Shown here: one piece after another, positions 20,691 through 32,948 of the stretch | How positions within the stretch are numbered: position 1 is the stretch's first letter | Layout: each line of letters opens with the position of its first letter | NCBI GenBank assembly: GCA_963931925.1 | Contig: OZ007570.1 | Span: 32,541,295-32,605,294, forward strand | DNA length: 64,000 bases | Reading direction: 5' to 3' | From: Onchidella celtica | Taxonomy: Eukaryota > Mollusca > Gastropoda > Systellommatophora > Onchidiidae | Translations under genes and position numbers: made by a program | The notes under the pieces: generated by a model | The model's input: only the letters and a program-made list of their open reading frames with translations | What the model was told of the DNA's origin: nothing | Database searches by the model: none

Positions 20691-23600
20691 ATGGCGGAAC
20701 TCCAACAACTAATGAAGTTGGGTAAGGAACTTGGCCTGGAGGGAGAGGAGCTACGCGGCTGGATTAAAGAACAGCAGGCGGATTTGCGCGATGAGCGTGC
20801 TAAGGATAGAGAGCGAGAAAAAGAGGCTCAAGAGCGACAGAGAGAAGAGGAAAGAGAGGCTAAGGCTCAGGAGCAGGAGAGGGAGTTTAAGTTAAAGGAG
20901 TTAGAGGCTCAGCAGCAGGAAAGGGAGTTTAAGCAACAGGAAAGAGAGGCTAAGGATAAGGAACAGGAAAGGGAGTTTAAGTTAAAGGAGTTAGAGGCTC
21001 AGCAGCAGGAGAGGGAGTTAAAGTTAAAGGAGATAGAAGCTCAAGAGCGGGAGACAGACGCGCGAGTAAGAATCGCGGAATTAGAACTCAAGAAGAATAC
21101 GCCAACGGAAACAGTTGAGCGGCAGGTACACAATAAAGGTGGCGTTAGGATTAAGCTCCCTACGTTCGACGACTGGAAGGACGGCATAGACGCCTTCCTT
21201 TACAGGTTCGAACTGAACGCACAATTGCAATGGGGGGAAAATAAAGAATTATGGTCCACGTACCTGGCGTCTCTATTGCAGGGGCGAGCGTTAACCTACT
21301 TTAAAGAGCTACAGCGCGAAGACGTGCAGATTACGATAAGCTGAAGGCTTTGCTGCTTCGCCGATTTGCGCGTACCGAAGAATATTTCCGGGAGCAGTTT
21401 AGGCGAGCACGTGCAGATACCAGGGAGGACTTTGCTGCCTTCGTCGCGAGATTGACGGAATATTTCGCGAACTGGGTAGACTTGGCGCATGTTGGCGCGG
21501 ATTTTACTAAATTAAAAGACCTAATGATCCGTGACCAGCTGTACGCGTCGTGCTATAAAGATCTGATGGCTTTCCTGAAAGAAAACGAACCCGCGACGGT
21601 GCAGGAGGCGTCTAAGTTGGCGGAAGCATACCGTACGGCACATCCGTCCAAACCAGTGGCGAGGGCGTACGTCCAAGATGCTGGGTACGTCGCCGTTGTC
21701 GAAGGGTCGCCGACAGGACCTAAAGACAGGTCGCGTCAGCGTGGTGCCTATAGTGGGCAAGCCCAGGGGCAGCGTAGGGGCTATCACCAATCACCTGCAT
21801 ATGGATCCGGTAAAGTTGACCGAGCAGGAGGGCTAGGTCGCGGTAATGGCCGGGGGCGATTTGTGACCTTTGCCGATGACCGACGGCATAGGGACTTTAG
21901 TTCCGGTCGCGATGGGTCACGGGGACCCAGGCCTAGTGCAGCACAGGGAGCGGAGTGTTGGACTTGCGGACGCGTGGGTCACTTTTCACGCGAGTGTAGG
22001 GCCGCGAAGTGTTGGAACTGCGGAAGAGCAGATCACATCAGCGTGAATTGCCCTGCAGGTAGGATAGCGGCGAACGTGGACAGTAGCTCCAGTCCATGTT
22101 CCCCTAATAAATTTCATCATGCGGCTGCGTGTGTTACATCGGACAACGGAGGCGGACAGTATTCTAAGTGTCCCAGTTGTGAGAAGTTATTATCTTCCGG
22201 TGTTTTACCTTGTGGGAGAAAGATCCCCGTTATAAATTCATGTCATACAGGAGGTGGTCTTAGGGTTTATCCGGGGTTTGTTGGGGACGAACCGGTCTCG
22301 GTTTTACGAGATACAGGATCTACCGTTGTGGGAGTGCATAGGGACTGCATTCGGGATTCACAGCTTACAGGTGAGACTGTCCCGTGCATCCAATTTTCGG
22401 GGGCCATTGAGAAATTACCCATGGCAAGAATAGTGATAGATACACCTTTCCTTAGCGGGGAAGTCGAAGCAGTCGTTGGTTGTTTTCCAGGCGCCCAGCT
22501 CATCATTGGGAATGTATCACGGGTAGTTTCCCCTTCCGAGGAGAATGTGCAGGCATGGTCACAATCAAAAGGTATTGACTTTTGTGCCGCGGTCGAAACA
22601 CGTCGACAGGTAGCTGATAAGGATAAGATTAGACCTTTGGCGACGCCAGCGGTCAACCTAGATATCACGCCAGAGCGCTTGGCGAGATTACAAAGGGAGG
22701 ATCCATCATTAAACCCATGTTTTGGGGAAGCGCGAACCGAGAAAACGAGGAAATATAAGAACGGCTCGTCTTCCTTTGTTGTTCAGGCGGGCATTCTGTT
22801 CCGTAAGTATGTAACGGTGGCCTCCATTTTAAAGCAGGTCGTTGTGCCAGCGTTGCTGATCGCAACAGTATTGCATTTGGCACATGATGTCCCATTAGCG
22901 GGTCATATGGGGATAGCTAGAACCAAAGAAAGGGTTCTTAAAAATTTTTACTGGCCATCGATCCACAGAGATGTACAAGTGTATTGTAAGACATGCAGTG
23001 CGTGCCAAAAGACGACGCATAAGGGTCGTACACCCCAGGCTCCTCTTCAAAAGATCCCCACGGTCTCGGAACCGTTTAAAAAGGTTTCGATAGACCTTGT
23101 TGGCCCCATTCACCCAGCGACCGATAGTGGGAATCGATTTTTATTAACGGTCATATGTAATGCTACGAGATGGCCAGAGGCGGTTCCTCTGCGGACCATA
23201 ACGTCTGAGGCAGTCGCGGAAGCGTTGTTTGCAATTTTCGCTAGGGTAGGAATACCAGAACAAATTTTGTCTGATAGGGGCGCGCAATTTACTTCGGAGA
23301 TGATGAAGGAATTGTTTCGCTTATTCAGCATACAACCCATCACTACCACCCCTTATCATCCGCAGGCTAATGGCATGTGCGAGAGATTGAACTCGACGTT
23401 AAAGTCGATGCTGCGTAAGGTAGCTGCTGATCGCCCTAAAGATTGGGATAGATATATCCCTGCAGTATTATTCGCGTACAGAGAGGTACGGCAGGAGTCA
23501 ACGGGATTCTCGCCGTTTGAAATGATGTATGGTCGTAGTCCTAGGGGCCCAACTGATGTTCTTCGGGACATGATGACGTTGCCATCATCGGGAGACGATG

Positions 23601-25465
23601 AGCAGATTTCGGTGTTTCAGTACCTTGTTGATTTAAGAGAAAGATTATCTTCAGCGCGCACTATAGCAGAAGAAGCTTCTAGTATCGCTTCGAAAAGAGC
23701 AAAAGACTATAAAGATAGAGGTTCCAAATTGAGAATTTTTAAGCCAGGAGACAAGGTCCTATTGTTGTTACCTACGGACCATAATAAGTTATTGATGACA
23801 TGGAAAGGTCCTTATGTTATTGAGCGAGTTGTTTCAAAGGTAGATTACGCTATCCACATTGATGGAACGAGTAAGGTTTTCCATGTTAATATGCTACAGA
23901 GATTTTATGAGAGACCACAGTATCTGTGTGCACAGACAAAACCAGAGGAGACTGTCTTCTCTATTGCTTGTGCGGGGGTCGTAGACCAGTTGGACTGTGA
24001 CGTAAGCGACACCGAGGCGCAGGAAGAGTTACAAATTCAATTGCCGGAGTTAACTCCGACACAAGGTTACAGGGACGTAAAAATTAACCCTGACCTTACG
24101 AGTTCAAGGAGTAGGGAACTTAAGACCCTGTTAGCGTCATTCCCGGATGTTATTACGGATTTGCCGGGTCGCACTACCGTGATCCAGCACCAAATAAAGT
24201 TGACTTCGGATAAGCCAGTATTTCTTAGACCTTATCCGCTGCCTTTTTCTTCGAGAGATAGAGTTATAAAGGAAGTTGAGTCAATGTTGAAGTTAGATGT
24301 GATAGAACCATCAACATCGCCGTATTCATCACCCATCGTCCTCGTGAAAAAACTTGATGGATCGGTGCGGTTCTGTATTGATTTTCGAAGATTGAACACT
24401 ATTACGGTAGGCGATAGGGAGCCTATTCCGTTTCAGGAGGAATTAATAGCTTCATTGGCCGGGTCCACGTGGTTTTCCAAGATAGATTTAACGAAAGGTT
24501 ATTGGGAAATCCCTCTTACTGAGGAGTCTAAACAATACACGGCGTTCCAAACGCCCATTGGATTATTCCAATTTAAGGTCATGCCATTTGGGTTGGTAAA
24601 CGCGCCAGCGACGTTTGCACGATTAATGAGACTAGTGTTGAAGGACATACCTAATGTCGTGTCATTCTTTGACGATATAGCATGTCATACGTCGACATGG
24701 TCTGATCATATTCAGACACTAACAGTAATTTTTAAACGATTACGTCATTTTGGGTTAACTGCTAAACCCGCAAAGATGGATTTGGCATGTCCAGAGATAG
24801 TATTCTTAGGACATATCGTGCTTAGAGGTGTTCAGAGACCTGAAGTAACAAATATTGACAAATTAGTAGGGTTGCAAATCACAAAAACAAAGAAACAAGT
24901 CAGAAGCTTAGTGGGAATTTTAAATTATTACAGAAAGTTCATTCCAAATTTTTCCTCCTTGTCATCTTCTCTTACTGACCTTACTAAGAAGGGACAACCC
25001 GATAAGGTCCAGTGGACGTCTGAGTGTCAGACAGCATTTGATAATTTGGTGACAGCATTATCATCGTCACCCATTCTGATATTACCCGATTTTCGATCTA
25101 ATTTTATCCTCAGAACGGATGCGTCGGACTCTGGTGTCGGCGCTTGTCTTCTACAGGAGAAGAACGAATGTCTCCATCCTGTATGTTATGTCAGTAGGAA
25201 GTTATTGCAGAGAGAAAGAAAATATTCTGTGATAGAGCGGGAGTGTCTTGCCATTGTGTGGTTCGTCCAGAAATTAGGACGTTATCTCATGGGACGAGAA
25301 TTCTGTATCCAGACAGACCACAAGCCACTAACGTTTTTGTCAAAGAATCGTTCGTCCAGCCCACGCTTGTCTAGATGGGCATTGGCTTTGCAGCCGTATA
25401 CCTTCGTTATTCAACCAATTCCAGGAACCAGCAATCATATCACCGACTACCTTAGTCGAGCCTAG
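20691..25465 (+). other. gag-pol coding region of the integrase-first element
   Basis: Parts in order. A gag-like region (from 20691) has a long charged coiled-coil rich in QEREFKLKELEAQQ repeats. Two CCHC zinc knuckles (CWTCGRVGHFSREC and CWNCGRADHISVNC) lie near 21955-22050. An aspartic protease motif (LRDTGST) lies near 22300. An integrase with an HHCC zinc finger (22870-23010) and a DDE core (VGPI, LSDRGAQF, MCERLNSTLKS; 23090-23400) follows, then a GPY/F-like module (KGPYVI, near 23800). Reverse transcriptase (VRFCIDFRRLN, FFDDIA; 24150-24800) and RNase H (LRTDASDSG, QTDHKPL; 25100-25330) come last. The element makes a capsid-like particle, copies its RNA and integrates it. The region looks nearly whole, with about one break. 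The 2-kb pol sequence at 51.2 kb shares the same order. Confidence 0.9.
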
Positions 25466-25802
25466 GGGAAGAGTTCAGGAGCTTATACATCGGAGGACAG
25501 GATCATTGACAGGATCTGTGTGAATGAGTCGACTTTAAAATATTGACATTATAAATATGATAGGAAGAATGGTTGATAGGTTGATTGGTTTTTGATTCTG
25601 TATTAGGTAGTGTGTTTAGTTAGCTATTGATGATGTGATACATATATGCATAATGCAGGGCATATTGATCCCCATGTTTTCCCCTGATTCCGGTATTTTA
25701 TGTGCTAGGGGCATTGGTAGGTCATTTTTATGTAAGTGTTGCTCACGCTCACTCGTTGACAGTCATCTTGATGCGATTTGAAATTAATTGCATTAATTTT
25801 TT

Positions 25803-25817
25803 TGGGGTGGGGGATGA
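25803..25817 (+). promoter_or_regulatory. Polypurine tract
   Basis: GGGGTGGGGGATGA lies directly before the 3' LTR. The related element at 51-55 kb has nearly the same tract, GGGGTGGGGGATAA, directly before its LTR, which supports both boundaries. Confidence 0.8.
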
Positions 25818-27010
25818 TGTCACGAGTGGAGTGAGCGATAGTTAATAATTACGGGGGGAAAGGAGGAGAGTAAAATTAACGCACGTAGACAAGTAAGTTA
25901 AAGCGTGCATGTTGTGAGTAGTGGGGGGGTCTGAATGAGGCGAAAGCGCTGTATTACTATCACTGCAAGTTAGAAGATCCTACTGAACGGACGCTAGTAA
26001 GAGCCCAGCGGGCGAACATAAGGGGAGCAGTCGGAAGACGGATGAGAGTGTTTTTCCAGTGATGACTGGTAGGTAGAACGTTGATTGATAATTATGATTG
26101 ATGTATTATATTATATTCGTCTATTACCATGATGTAAATAAGTATATGTGAGGAATGTGGAAGTCCTTGATATTGGATATAGCAATGTGCGCCATGAGCG
26201 ATAGATGAAAGTTGAGTTCATGGATTTGTAGCGCGAGTGAGTAGTGTGTACTCCGATGGAGGTGTGTTACCGTAAGATGTTTGGTGAGTGAAAGGTGAAC
26301 TATTGTGTGTACGCTTCATGGGTTGTAAGGAGAGGTGGAGTGAATAGAAATGGTAGGGTATTATACCAATGTAATGTTACTCTTGTAGGTGTCGGGGACG
26401 GGCTAAAGAGCCGCCTCGGTGAGCACAGGGGATAGGCCAGCATAGGGCCGGAGGCCACACATAGGCCAGAAGTGAGGCTGTCGGTGCAGGACAGTAGAGG
26501 CACATAAAGTCGTGACAGTCAGACCACGGACAGGGACGTAGATATGAGCGTGAATGTGATAATGTACTATTGCCATGTTGATGGGCTATTGAAATGATAA
26601 TGTGCTATTGCCATGTTGATGGGCTATTGAAATGATAATGTGCTATTGCCCTGCTGAGGTGCTAGTGGAATGCTAAGGTGTATGACAATAGGAAGGTGAT
26701 ATTGAGAGACTGCGGTGCCAGTGAATTATTAATGTGCTATTAAGACCCTGAGGGGAGAGGCTGAGGCCGGAGTGCCTTTAGGAAGTAACTACCGGGTTGT
26801 GGATCCGAGGAAGAGTGCATGTGAGAATAAGGCCGTTGTACGGCAGTTAATTTCAATAATATAATGTATGTAATTGCGCTATTATCTGTATGATTATGTT
26901 TAAATAAATGTGTGAGTCTGATGGGTTGTTCTGTTAAGTGTTAAACTTGTTTGTTCGTGATTGTTGTCCTGTCATAAATTATTACATCTCCCAGTCTGGG
27001 ATTTGTGACA
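25818..27010 (+). repeat. 3' LTR of the integrase-first element
   Basis: 1193 bases, about 99.5 percent identical to the 5' LTR apart from one 38-bp repeat unit. Followed by the target duplication ATGTG. Confidence 0.93.
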
Positions 27011-27028
27011 ATGTGCATAGATACTCAC

Positions 27029-27089
27029 CAGCAAGCATGAGTCCACTCAAAACCAATACAATCACCTTCAGCTCTTTAGTCTGGATCAT
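27029..27089 (-). CDS. Candidate signal-peptide first exon
   Basis: On the minus strand an ATG opens MIQTKELKVIVLVLSGLMLA, a typical signal peptide (short charged start, hydrophobic core, small residues at the end). It is followed by a consensus donor G/GTGAGT. Upstream on the same strand is a CCAAT-type TGATTGGCC. The retroelement at 18497-27010 is inserted about 13 bases inside this intron. No downstream exon could be joined with certainty. The minus-strand lectin exons at 7.1 and 3.4 kb are plausible partners (inference), since lectins need a signal peptide. It could also be a chance frame. Confidence 0.45.
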
Positions 27090-27094
27090 TTTGT

Positions 27095-30000
27095 CTTCAA
27101 CTCGGCCAATCAGAGATGAGAAATTCGCTATTTATTTCTGAGATGATGAATAAAATGAGAAAGAGAAACAGTCATAAGTATGACTAACTCACATATGCCA
27201 TCGATCTGGATTTAGGAATGTTTCTTTGTGCAATTCTAATTCTTCTGAATTTATAACCATTGCGCAGTTATTCCTTGTTTCTTTACCATTGTGGGGCTTT
27301 GCTACTTCCATTTTTTCAGCTACATTTTATCTTTGCTCCATGTACTGCCCTACCATTCTATGATGTTTTTTTCAAATATTATATCAGACAGCGCTTGTGA
27401 CTATTTTGATAGACTAAAAGTCATGTCACACACTCTGTCTCAGCAAGGAGATGTTGTATGAGCAGGCCGACGTTCAATGTCTTTATTACAAAATGCGTCA
27501 CTTTGAGCCTCCACATTTGAAGGACGTGTTGCTCTGCGGAAGTACAAGTCAGGACTCGCAGATAAGTTACCGTACTGATTTAATGTTTTATATAAATTAC
27601 ACCCTTTTTTTTGTGGTATTCGATTATTCTGTGTGTTCAATTTTCGATTTTGTTTTTTTTTTCCTTGATAAAAAGATTCATCACCGAAATATTGAGATTT
27701 TTTTTTGTCTCCCCTTTTCCTTAGCGTTTCATTGTATCGTTTGGACATTATTTGGGTATTAGGTATTTCTTATACGAGCCGTTGCTACATACAACTTTTT
27801 CTTTTTGCAAAGTTTTGACTTTGTTCAATGTCTTGGCCTACTATAGAGTGCAGGTATCACGTGGCACGAGACGTCACAAAATCCTCCATTCGGCATTTCA
27901 TTGGAAAAGAGTAATGGTTCTTTGCATAGATATGTGTCATGAAAATGATACCCCTCCTCCAGTCCCCCCCCCCCCCCCCCCGAAAAAAAAATACGACAAG
28001 TCCAGTGATCGTTCAAAAAAGCTAAATAATATTTAAATATAACATTTCACTTACGTCATGTCGTTGGTCACTTACGCTATCGCCAGCCCTAGCACACATG
28101 AAATAGACGAACTGCATGCGGGTAACACAATGACCACACAATGTACTTCTTTCTACCTTTAAAAAGAACTGGCTTCCTGTTGTGAACATCTTCGAAACGT
28201 TGTCATTTATTCATTGGCTAACATTTATCCAATCAGATGAGACGACCAGAATGTAGGCTCTTATGAGCTGTACACTTCATTTGGGACTCGCAGGTGTTGA
28301 TTGGCCATTTTTTCGAATGTTTTTCTTTTGAAATATTTTTTTTAGGGCCGACAGGAGGGCACTCTCAAAATTTCACGCCAGTCCGAGCTGTGTGAAAAGC
28401 GGTTGGTCGTGTTAAAAACCCCGCCAATTTTGTTCATTGTGTAGATAGGATTTTTCTTCTAACATGAGTAATGGTAGGGTAAACGTTTCCATTATCGACT
28501 TTTTTTTTGTTGTTGATTCACTAAGTAGCCAAGACGAGAGATATTTTTTATTGTCTTCAATCTTTCTTAAATGTTTTGTCTTCATTTCAATCACCGCAGG
28601 GGAAGACAAAAAAGAAAACAATATAATCAATAACCTTCGGGTCTTCGAGACCACAATCACTTACCTATAGTAAACATTGCAAAAGAGAGGCAGGGCAAAT
28701 AGTACAAGTGGCCGCTGATGAGGCAATAAACGTTTGGTTAGTAGGCAAATTGTGACAGCTACAATAATACACGTGGACTTGAGTAATGTAATAAATATGT
28801 TTTCTTTTCAAGTTAACGGGAGACATAAATTTATGTTTAACACCTGGGGTAGTATTCAAATCGATCATTGGTGCCTACATGGTAGGGCCTAAACTATTAT
28901 GATGTCAAATCTTCGCCTTACGTGCAATTCTGGAGTGTTAGCCTTTATCTTGTAGTTACATAATCTGGCCTATACGTGATTAGATAAAATGTACAATATA
29001 ACACAAACTGTCCCTTTTGCCTACTCTCGATCTCCTCTTTTGAGGTCTAGACCCTCACGCTACACAATCTTTTTCTAGTTACCTCCCGGCCCAACTCGAT
29101 GCGTGACATATCGAATGGAATCTAAAAGCAGTTGTGAAAAAACGAGTCTGATGGAATGCGGGCATAATCGGGTCATTTAAAATTCCTCTCAGAATTCTGT
29201 TCTAAAGCTTTTAAATCGTGCACAAGTGAAATGTGGATTGGATGTTAAGTTTTGTTTTAAGGTTATATGGTGGAATAAGGGAAAAGATCATTGTGATAAG
29301 CTTTTGCAGGTTAAGTACTGTTCGATCAGCGTCGGATGTCTTCTTGGTTTTAGCAGAGACATTTTTAATGAAAACATCTTAATGATGGCACGTCATAATA
29401 TACACGGTGTAGCTGATAAATTTATGTTTTATGGCTTAAACCTCAAGGGCTTTTCTACTATCGTGCATGGTGAGTGTCAACATCTTACACTGTTTGGGTT
29501 TAATGCAGTTTTGACACTGTCTGAATTGTAACTCTGCAATTCTGGAAACTAAAGGCATACCACTGTGCTAGAAGGTTCAGGCTACTTTCACGGATGTAAC
29601 CACAGGCCTGGTTTGCAGGATTCGAGCGAAGTCATTAGTACCATTGTGGTTTGTGTGTGTATGTGAGTGAAGTGTGTGTGGGTTTGTGTGTGTGTGTGTG
29701 TGTGTTTGTCCATAAAATATCCATGTTTGATTTATATGTCATATGCCGAGCCTCACCCCTTTCACTCGCCCCTTATGAACGTTCAATAATTAGGCAAAAT
29801 ACTAAGTTTTATTTTCCTTCACAATTTTGTTTCTCTTTCTCTTTCTCGAGTTGACCTTTTTTCCCAGGTATGCTACATCCTCCCCTCTCCCGCGTTTTGT
29901 TTTAATTCAACCTTTGTAAAAAAAACGCCATTGTCGTAATTTAAAAGCATGCTTAGGCTCCCCCCCCCCTCCCCCAACCTCTCTCCCAAGTACTCTCTCC

Positions 30001-30600
30001 ACACATGCATCTTCCCCTTCCTGCTACGGGTAAACATGTAAAAATGATTTGACGTGAATCATGCATAGATAGGACCAATAGCTGAATGCTGGGGCTCTAG
30101 AGAAACCGAGACATTCCCACACTGCGGAGATATGTTTGACGATCTGCTGTTGTATAACTTGTAACTCACGATTGAAGGCATGAACACATTGACAGATGTG
30201 CAGACTATAATAATATAGACCCAGGTATCACAAAGTGATTTTAAATTGTAATTCAATTTTCAGGCAATTGATTGGTGTGCAGATAATCTGAGCCTAAGAA
30301 TCTATAAATAAAGGTTTTTAAATCCTCAAAATTGGATGTTACCTTAAACTTATTTTTCAAGCTCGGAAACATTTTACCTCAGTACATATATACCCACTTT
30401 CATCCCACCTTTACACAGTCATAAAACCGCATATTATGACAAAATTTAAATAGTACAACTTTTTGCATTAATTACTATACAATGTTTCCGACGACTGGGA
30501 ACCTGCTAGATGGGACAGAATCTCAAATAATTTTAATAAAGTTCTAGCAAAGAAAAAAAAAGATTATAAGAATGAATTAATTTAACTTTTATTAAATTGT
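27095..30600. other. No recognisable gene
   Basis: AT-rich non-coding DNA with a poly-C run (27966-27980), a (TG)n tract (29649-29706) and a pyrimidine-rich stretch near 29950-30010. Open frames are short and lack motifs. Confidence 0.45.
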
Positions 30601-30604
30601 AATG

Positions 30605-30720
30605 GCCTCTCTCTCTCTCACACACACACACACATAAGCGCACACACATGGCCGCACAGGCTACTCTCTTTCTCTGTCTCTCTCTCTCTCTCATACACAC
30701 ATCATACACATACACACTGG
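30605..30720. repeat. CT/CA microsatellite tracts
   Basis: (TC)n, (CA)n and a second (TC)n-(CA)n block in close succession. Confidence 0.85.
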
Positions 30721-30906
30721 CGCCTACAAGAGTCCACTACCAAATCTTCACTCCACAGCCAAAGTGGGCCAATCCCTTTACGGCCTTGCCCATACAAACG
30801 CAGATTTTTACATTTGTAACATTAGCTGTACGGTTTTGCCACTACCTGGTTAAATTGGCAAGCCGTACTTTCATTTCAGAAGTAACGCAGCTTTGCCAGT
30901 GACTGT

Positions 30907-31165
30907 CAGGGTCGGATTAAGGTCTTCAGAGGCCCTAAGCACTTAAACGATTTTGGTGGCCCCATATACTGTATATGTAATTCAAATTTTTAACCAAAAC
31001 AAAACACAAATACATTATACATTTTTGAAATAAATGCGAGTCTTACAAGCAGGGAAATACTTTATTTTTTTTTTTTTTTACTATGGGGCCTCCTTTATGT
31101 GAACCCTGGTTCAGCTGCACCGTTCGCAATTTTGCACCTATGGCCCATGGCAAATCCGCCAATGA
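30907..31165. mobile_element. Possible hAT remnant
   Basis: Begins CAGGGTCGGATTAAGG and continues AGGCCCTAAGCACTT ... GGTGGCCCC, a pattern widely seen at ends of hAT elements. Near 31140 GGCCCATGGCAAATCCGCC may be the degraded opposite end. No coding sequence. Confidence 0.35.
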
Positions 31166-32224
31166 AATTTTTCTACACCGTTTTTGTTAAATTACAAATA
31201 AAAAAAAGTTAGATCGCATAGGTCTGCAACAAACTTTTAAACGGCTTCGACTTTTGAACCCGTGGAGATGGATCTTACTGAATCCTTTTAGATGGCCGCA
31301 CTCGGGATAGTAATAGTTTTGTGCAAAGCTGAGGATTAAACTGAATGTTAAAACCAATACGACAGAAGATTGGATCTTTGTTCTGTTGAGGCTCTCGAAA
31401 TCTCCTGCTCTGGCAACTATAGCCACTGTTGCTTGTTTCTGAAAAAAAAAAGGCGAATAGCATTATTCCGTAAAGCCTGTTATTTGCCCTGGTAGGTTTA
31501 GGACAGGTAAAAAGAAATGGCGATTAACGACGTAAGGTTGCCCATAGCAAGGCTATTATCACTCCTTATGATCCCCAGGGCTTTACTAATCTCGATTGCT
31601 TGATGTGGTACCTGAGCGCCCTACGGTGTCCCACAGCCAAGAAATGGGAGAGGGTTGACTTTCATTCGTATTTCGGGACTATATAGGCGCAATACGCTTC
31701 TACCCTAAACGGAATTCTTAAACTCTGTCTGCGCACACTGGCCATGAGATGATGGCTGTTTTAACAATCTTTGACGTGTTTCATCATGTATTAAAAAGAC
31801 AGTTGTCACGTTGATTTACTGTTCAAGTTAACTAAAGTATCATCAGCAGAGACTATAGTAATCGAATAACTCTGCTGCATTTCTTACTCTCTTACTTGTT
31901 AAAATGCAGCAGTAGCATTGATCTCTCGACCCGCTGAACAAAACAGATAGCACTCTTTAGCAACATTTCCTTACTTACAAAGAAACCTTGCGTAACTTAA
32001 AACTCCCCCTGTCTCTGTGTTTGTCTGCAAAATTAATGTGTGTTTGGATGAGTTGAGTCGGAGAATTTTGAACTAGTCTAAAACGCAGTTATAGGTTCTT
32101 TACCTGACAAATTGAATGCACGTTACTTGCATGGTAAATTAATGTATAATGGTTGAGCTGTAATATTCCGAAAAATCAGACGGACCGAACACCACAGGGA
32201 CAGCTCAGTTCTTACTAAACTAGA

Positions 32225-32910
32225 CTGCATTTTGATGCAGCAGTCGTTATAACTTTGGTAGCTTAACAACATTCTAAGTTCTTTATTTGCGATTGCTTTG
32301 CCCATCAATGTTTAAATCTAAATTCATCAGGCCAATATAATGCTCCACCTCTGAACGCAAACGCTTTTTTTATTAGGCCACCTGTGTTTACCAGAGACTG
32401 GTGCGATTCAGTGAAGATAATTCACTTACACTTGTAGACATCAGGGTTAGCAGGTGAAAAATAACTACGGCCCAAAGGAGACTTATCGGTGATCCACTCA
32501 AAGCGTCCTTCTTTAAATTGATCACTAAGACCTATCCAGGCATCATCCACTGATAGTTAAAAGGCAAAGCAGTAATTAAAGCTGAGACTCTCACTTTGCT
32601 AATGGTTTTATTAAGAGAGCTCATCACCACACCCTGGACACATAATACCGAGAGTTACCATTCCTTCTGTCACTAGCTTTACATGTCCACAACATGAGTA
32701 TATATAAACAGGTCGAGTACTACTCACAGATCTCTGTGGTACCAGTCTTCTTCGATCAATTATAAAGGGCTGTGGTGCCAGTTGTTGCATTGTTGACATG
32801 GGTGATAAGCGCGTAAGTCGACGGACGGAAAATGACGAATTGATCAGTCCCGGTATCCAGTGTCTCGGATGGACCATAATAAGACCATGTCTTTCTTTGC
32901 CCATTACCTA
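32225..32910. repeat. Second copy of the duplicated lectin-flanking block
   Basis: Matches 1-480 in two blocks (see that entry) and contains the lectin exon 32430-32549 between them. Homology stops near 32880, just after a shared TGTCTCGGAT. Confidence 0.6.
32430..32549 (-). CDS. C-type lectin domain exon of a second gene
   Basis: A 120-base minus-strand exon, the same length and the same entry and exit phase as the exon at 3406-3525. It follows acceptor ACTATCAG and precedes donor GTAAGT. It reads DDAWIGLSDQFKEGRFEWIT then DKSPLGRSYFSPANPD. WIG and FEWI are conserved, but the EPS tripeptide of the paralogue is replaced by PAN within SPANPD, so calcium-dependent sugar binding may differ or be lost. 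It is clearly a paralogue (DQFKEGxFEW shared). The other exons of this gene were not found nearby, so it may be a relic exon or part of a gene with long introns. Confidence 0.7.
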
Positions 32911-32948
32911 TAAACAGCCATACGGCTAAGCTAAAATTTGGTACAGGC

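Larger units (their letters stand above)
18497..27010 (+). mobile_element. Young Ty3-type LTR retrotransposon, integrase-first (Gmr1-like)
   Basis: An 8.5-kb element bounded by LTRs at 18497-19726 and 25818-27010 and by a perfect 5-bp target duplication ATGTG (18492-18496 and 27011-27015). The primer-binding site TGGGGGCTCGTCCG (19728) fits a proline tRNA, and a purine-rich tract precedes the 3' LTR. Coding parts lie from 20691 to 25465 in the order gag-like, zinc knuckles, protease, integrase with GPY/F-like module, reverse transcriptase, RNase H. Integrase upstream of reverse transcriptase defines the Gmr1-like group of Ty3 elements. The LTRs differ by about five substitutions, one single-base indel and one 38-bp repeat unit, so the insertion is recent. 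It looks nearly whole, with about one break. Confidence 0.93.

Noticed and set aside
31250-31450. Exon-like stretch on the minus strand after a poly-pyrimidine acceptor
   Set aside because: Has an acceptor and a GTAAGA donor but no recognisable domain in any frame.
32590-32910. Minus-strand frame shared in part with 245-480 (ETxDTxTxQF...)
   Set aside because: Similarity is explained by the segmental duplication, and the upstream part of the frame is MITE sequence; no lectin motif.
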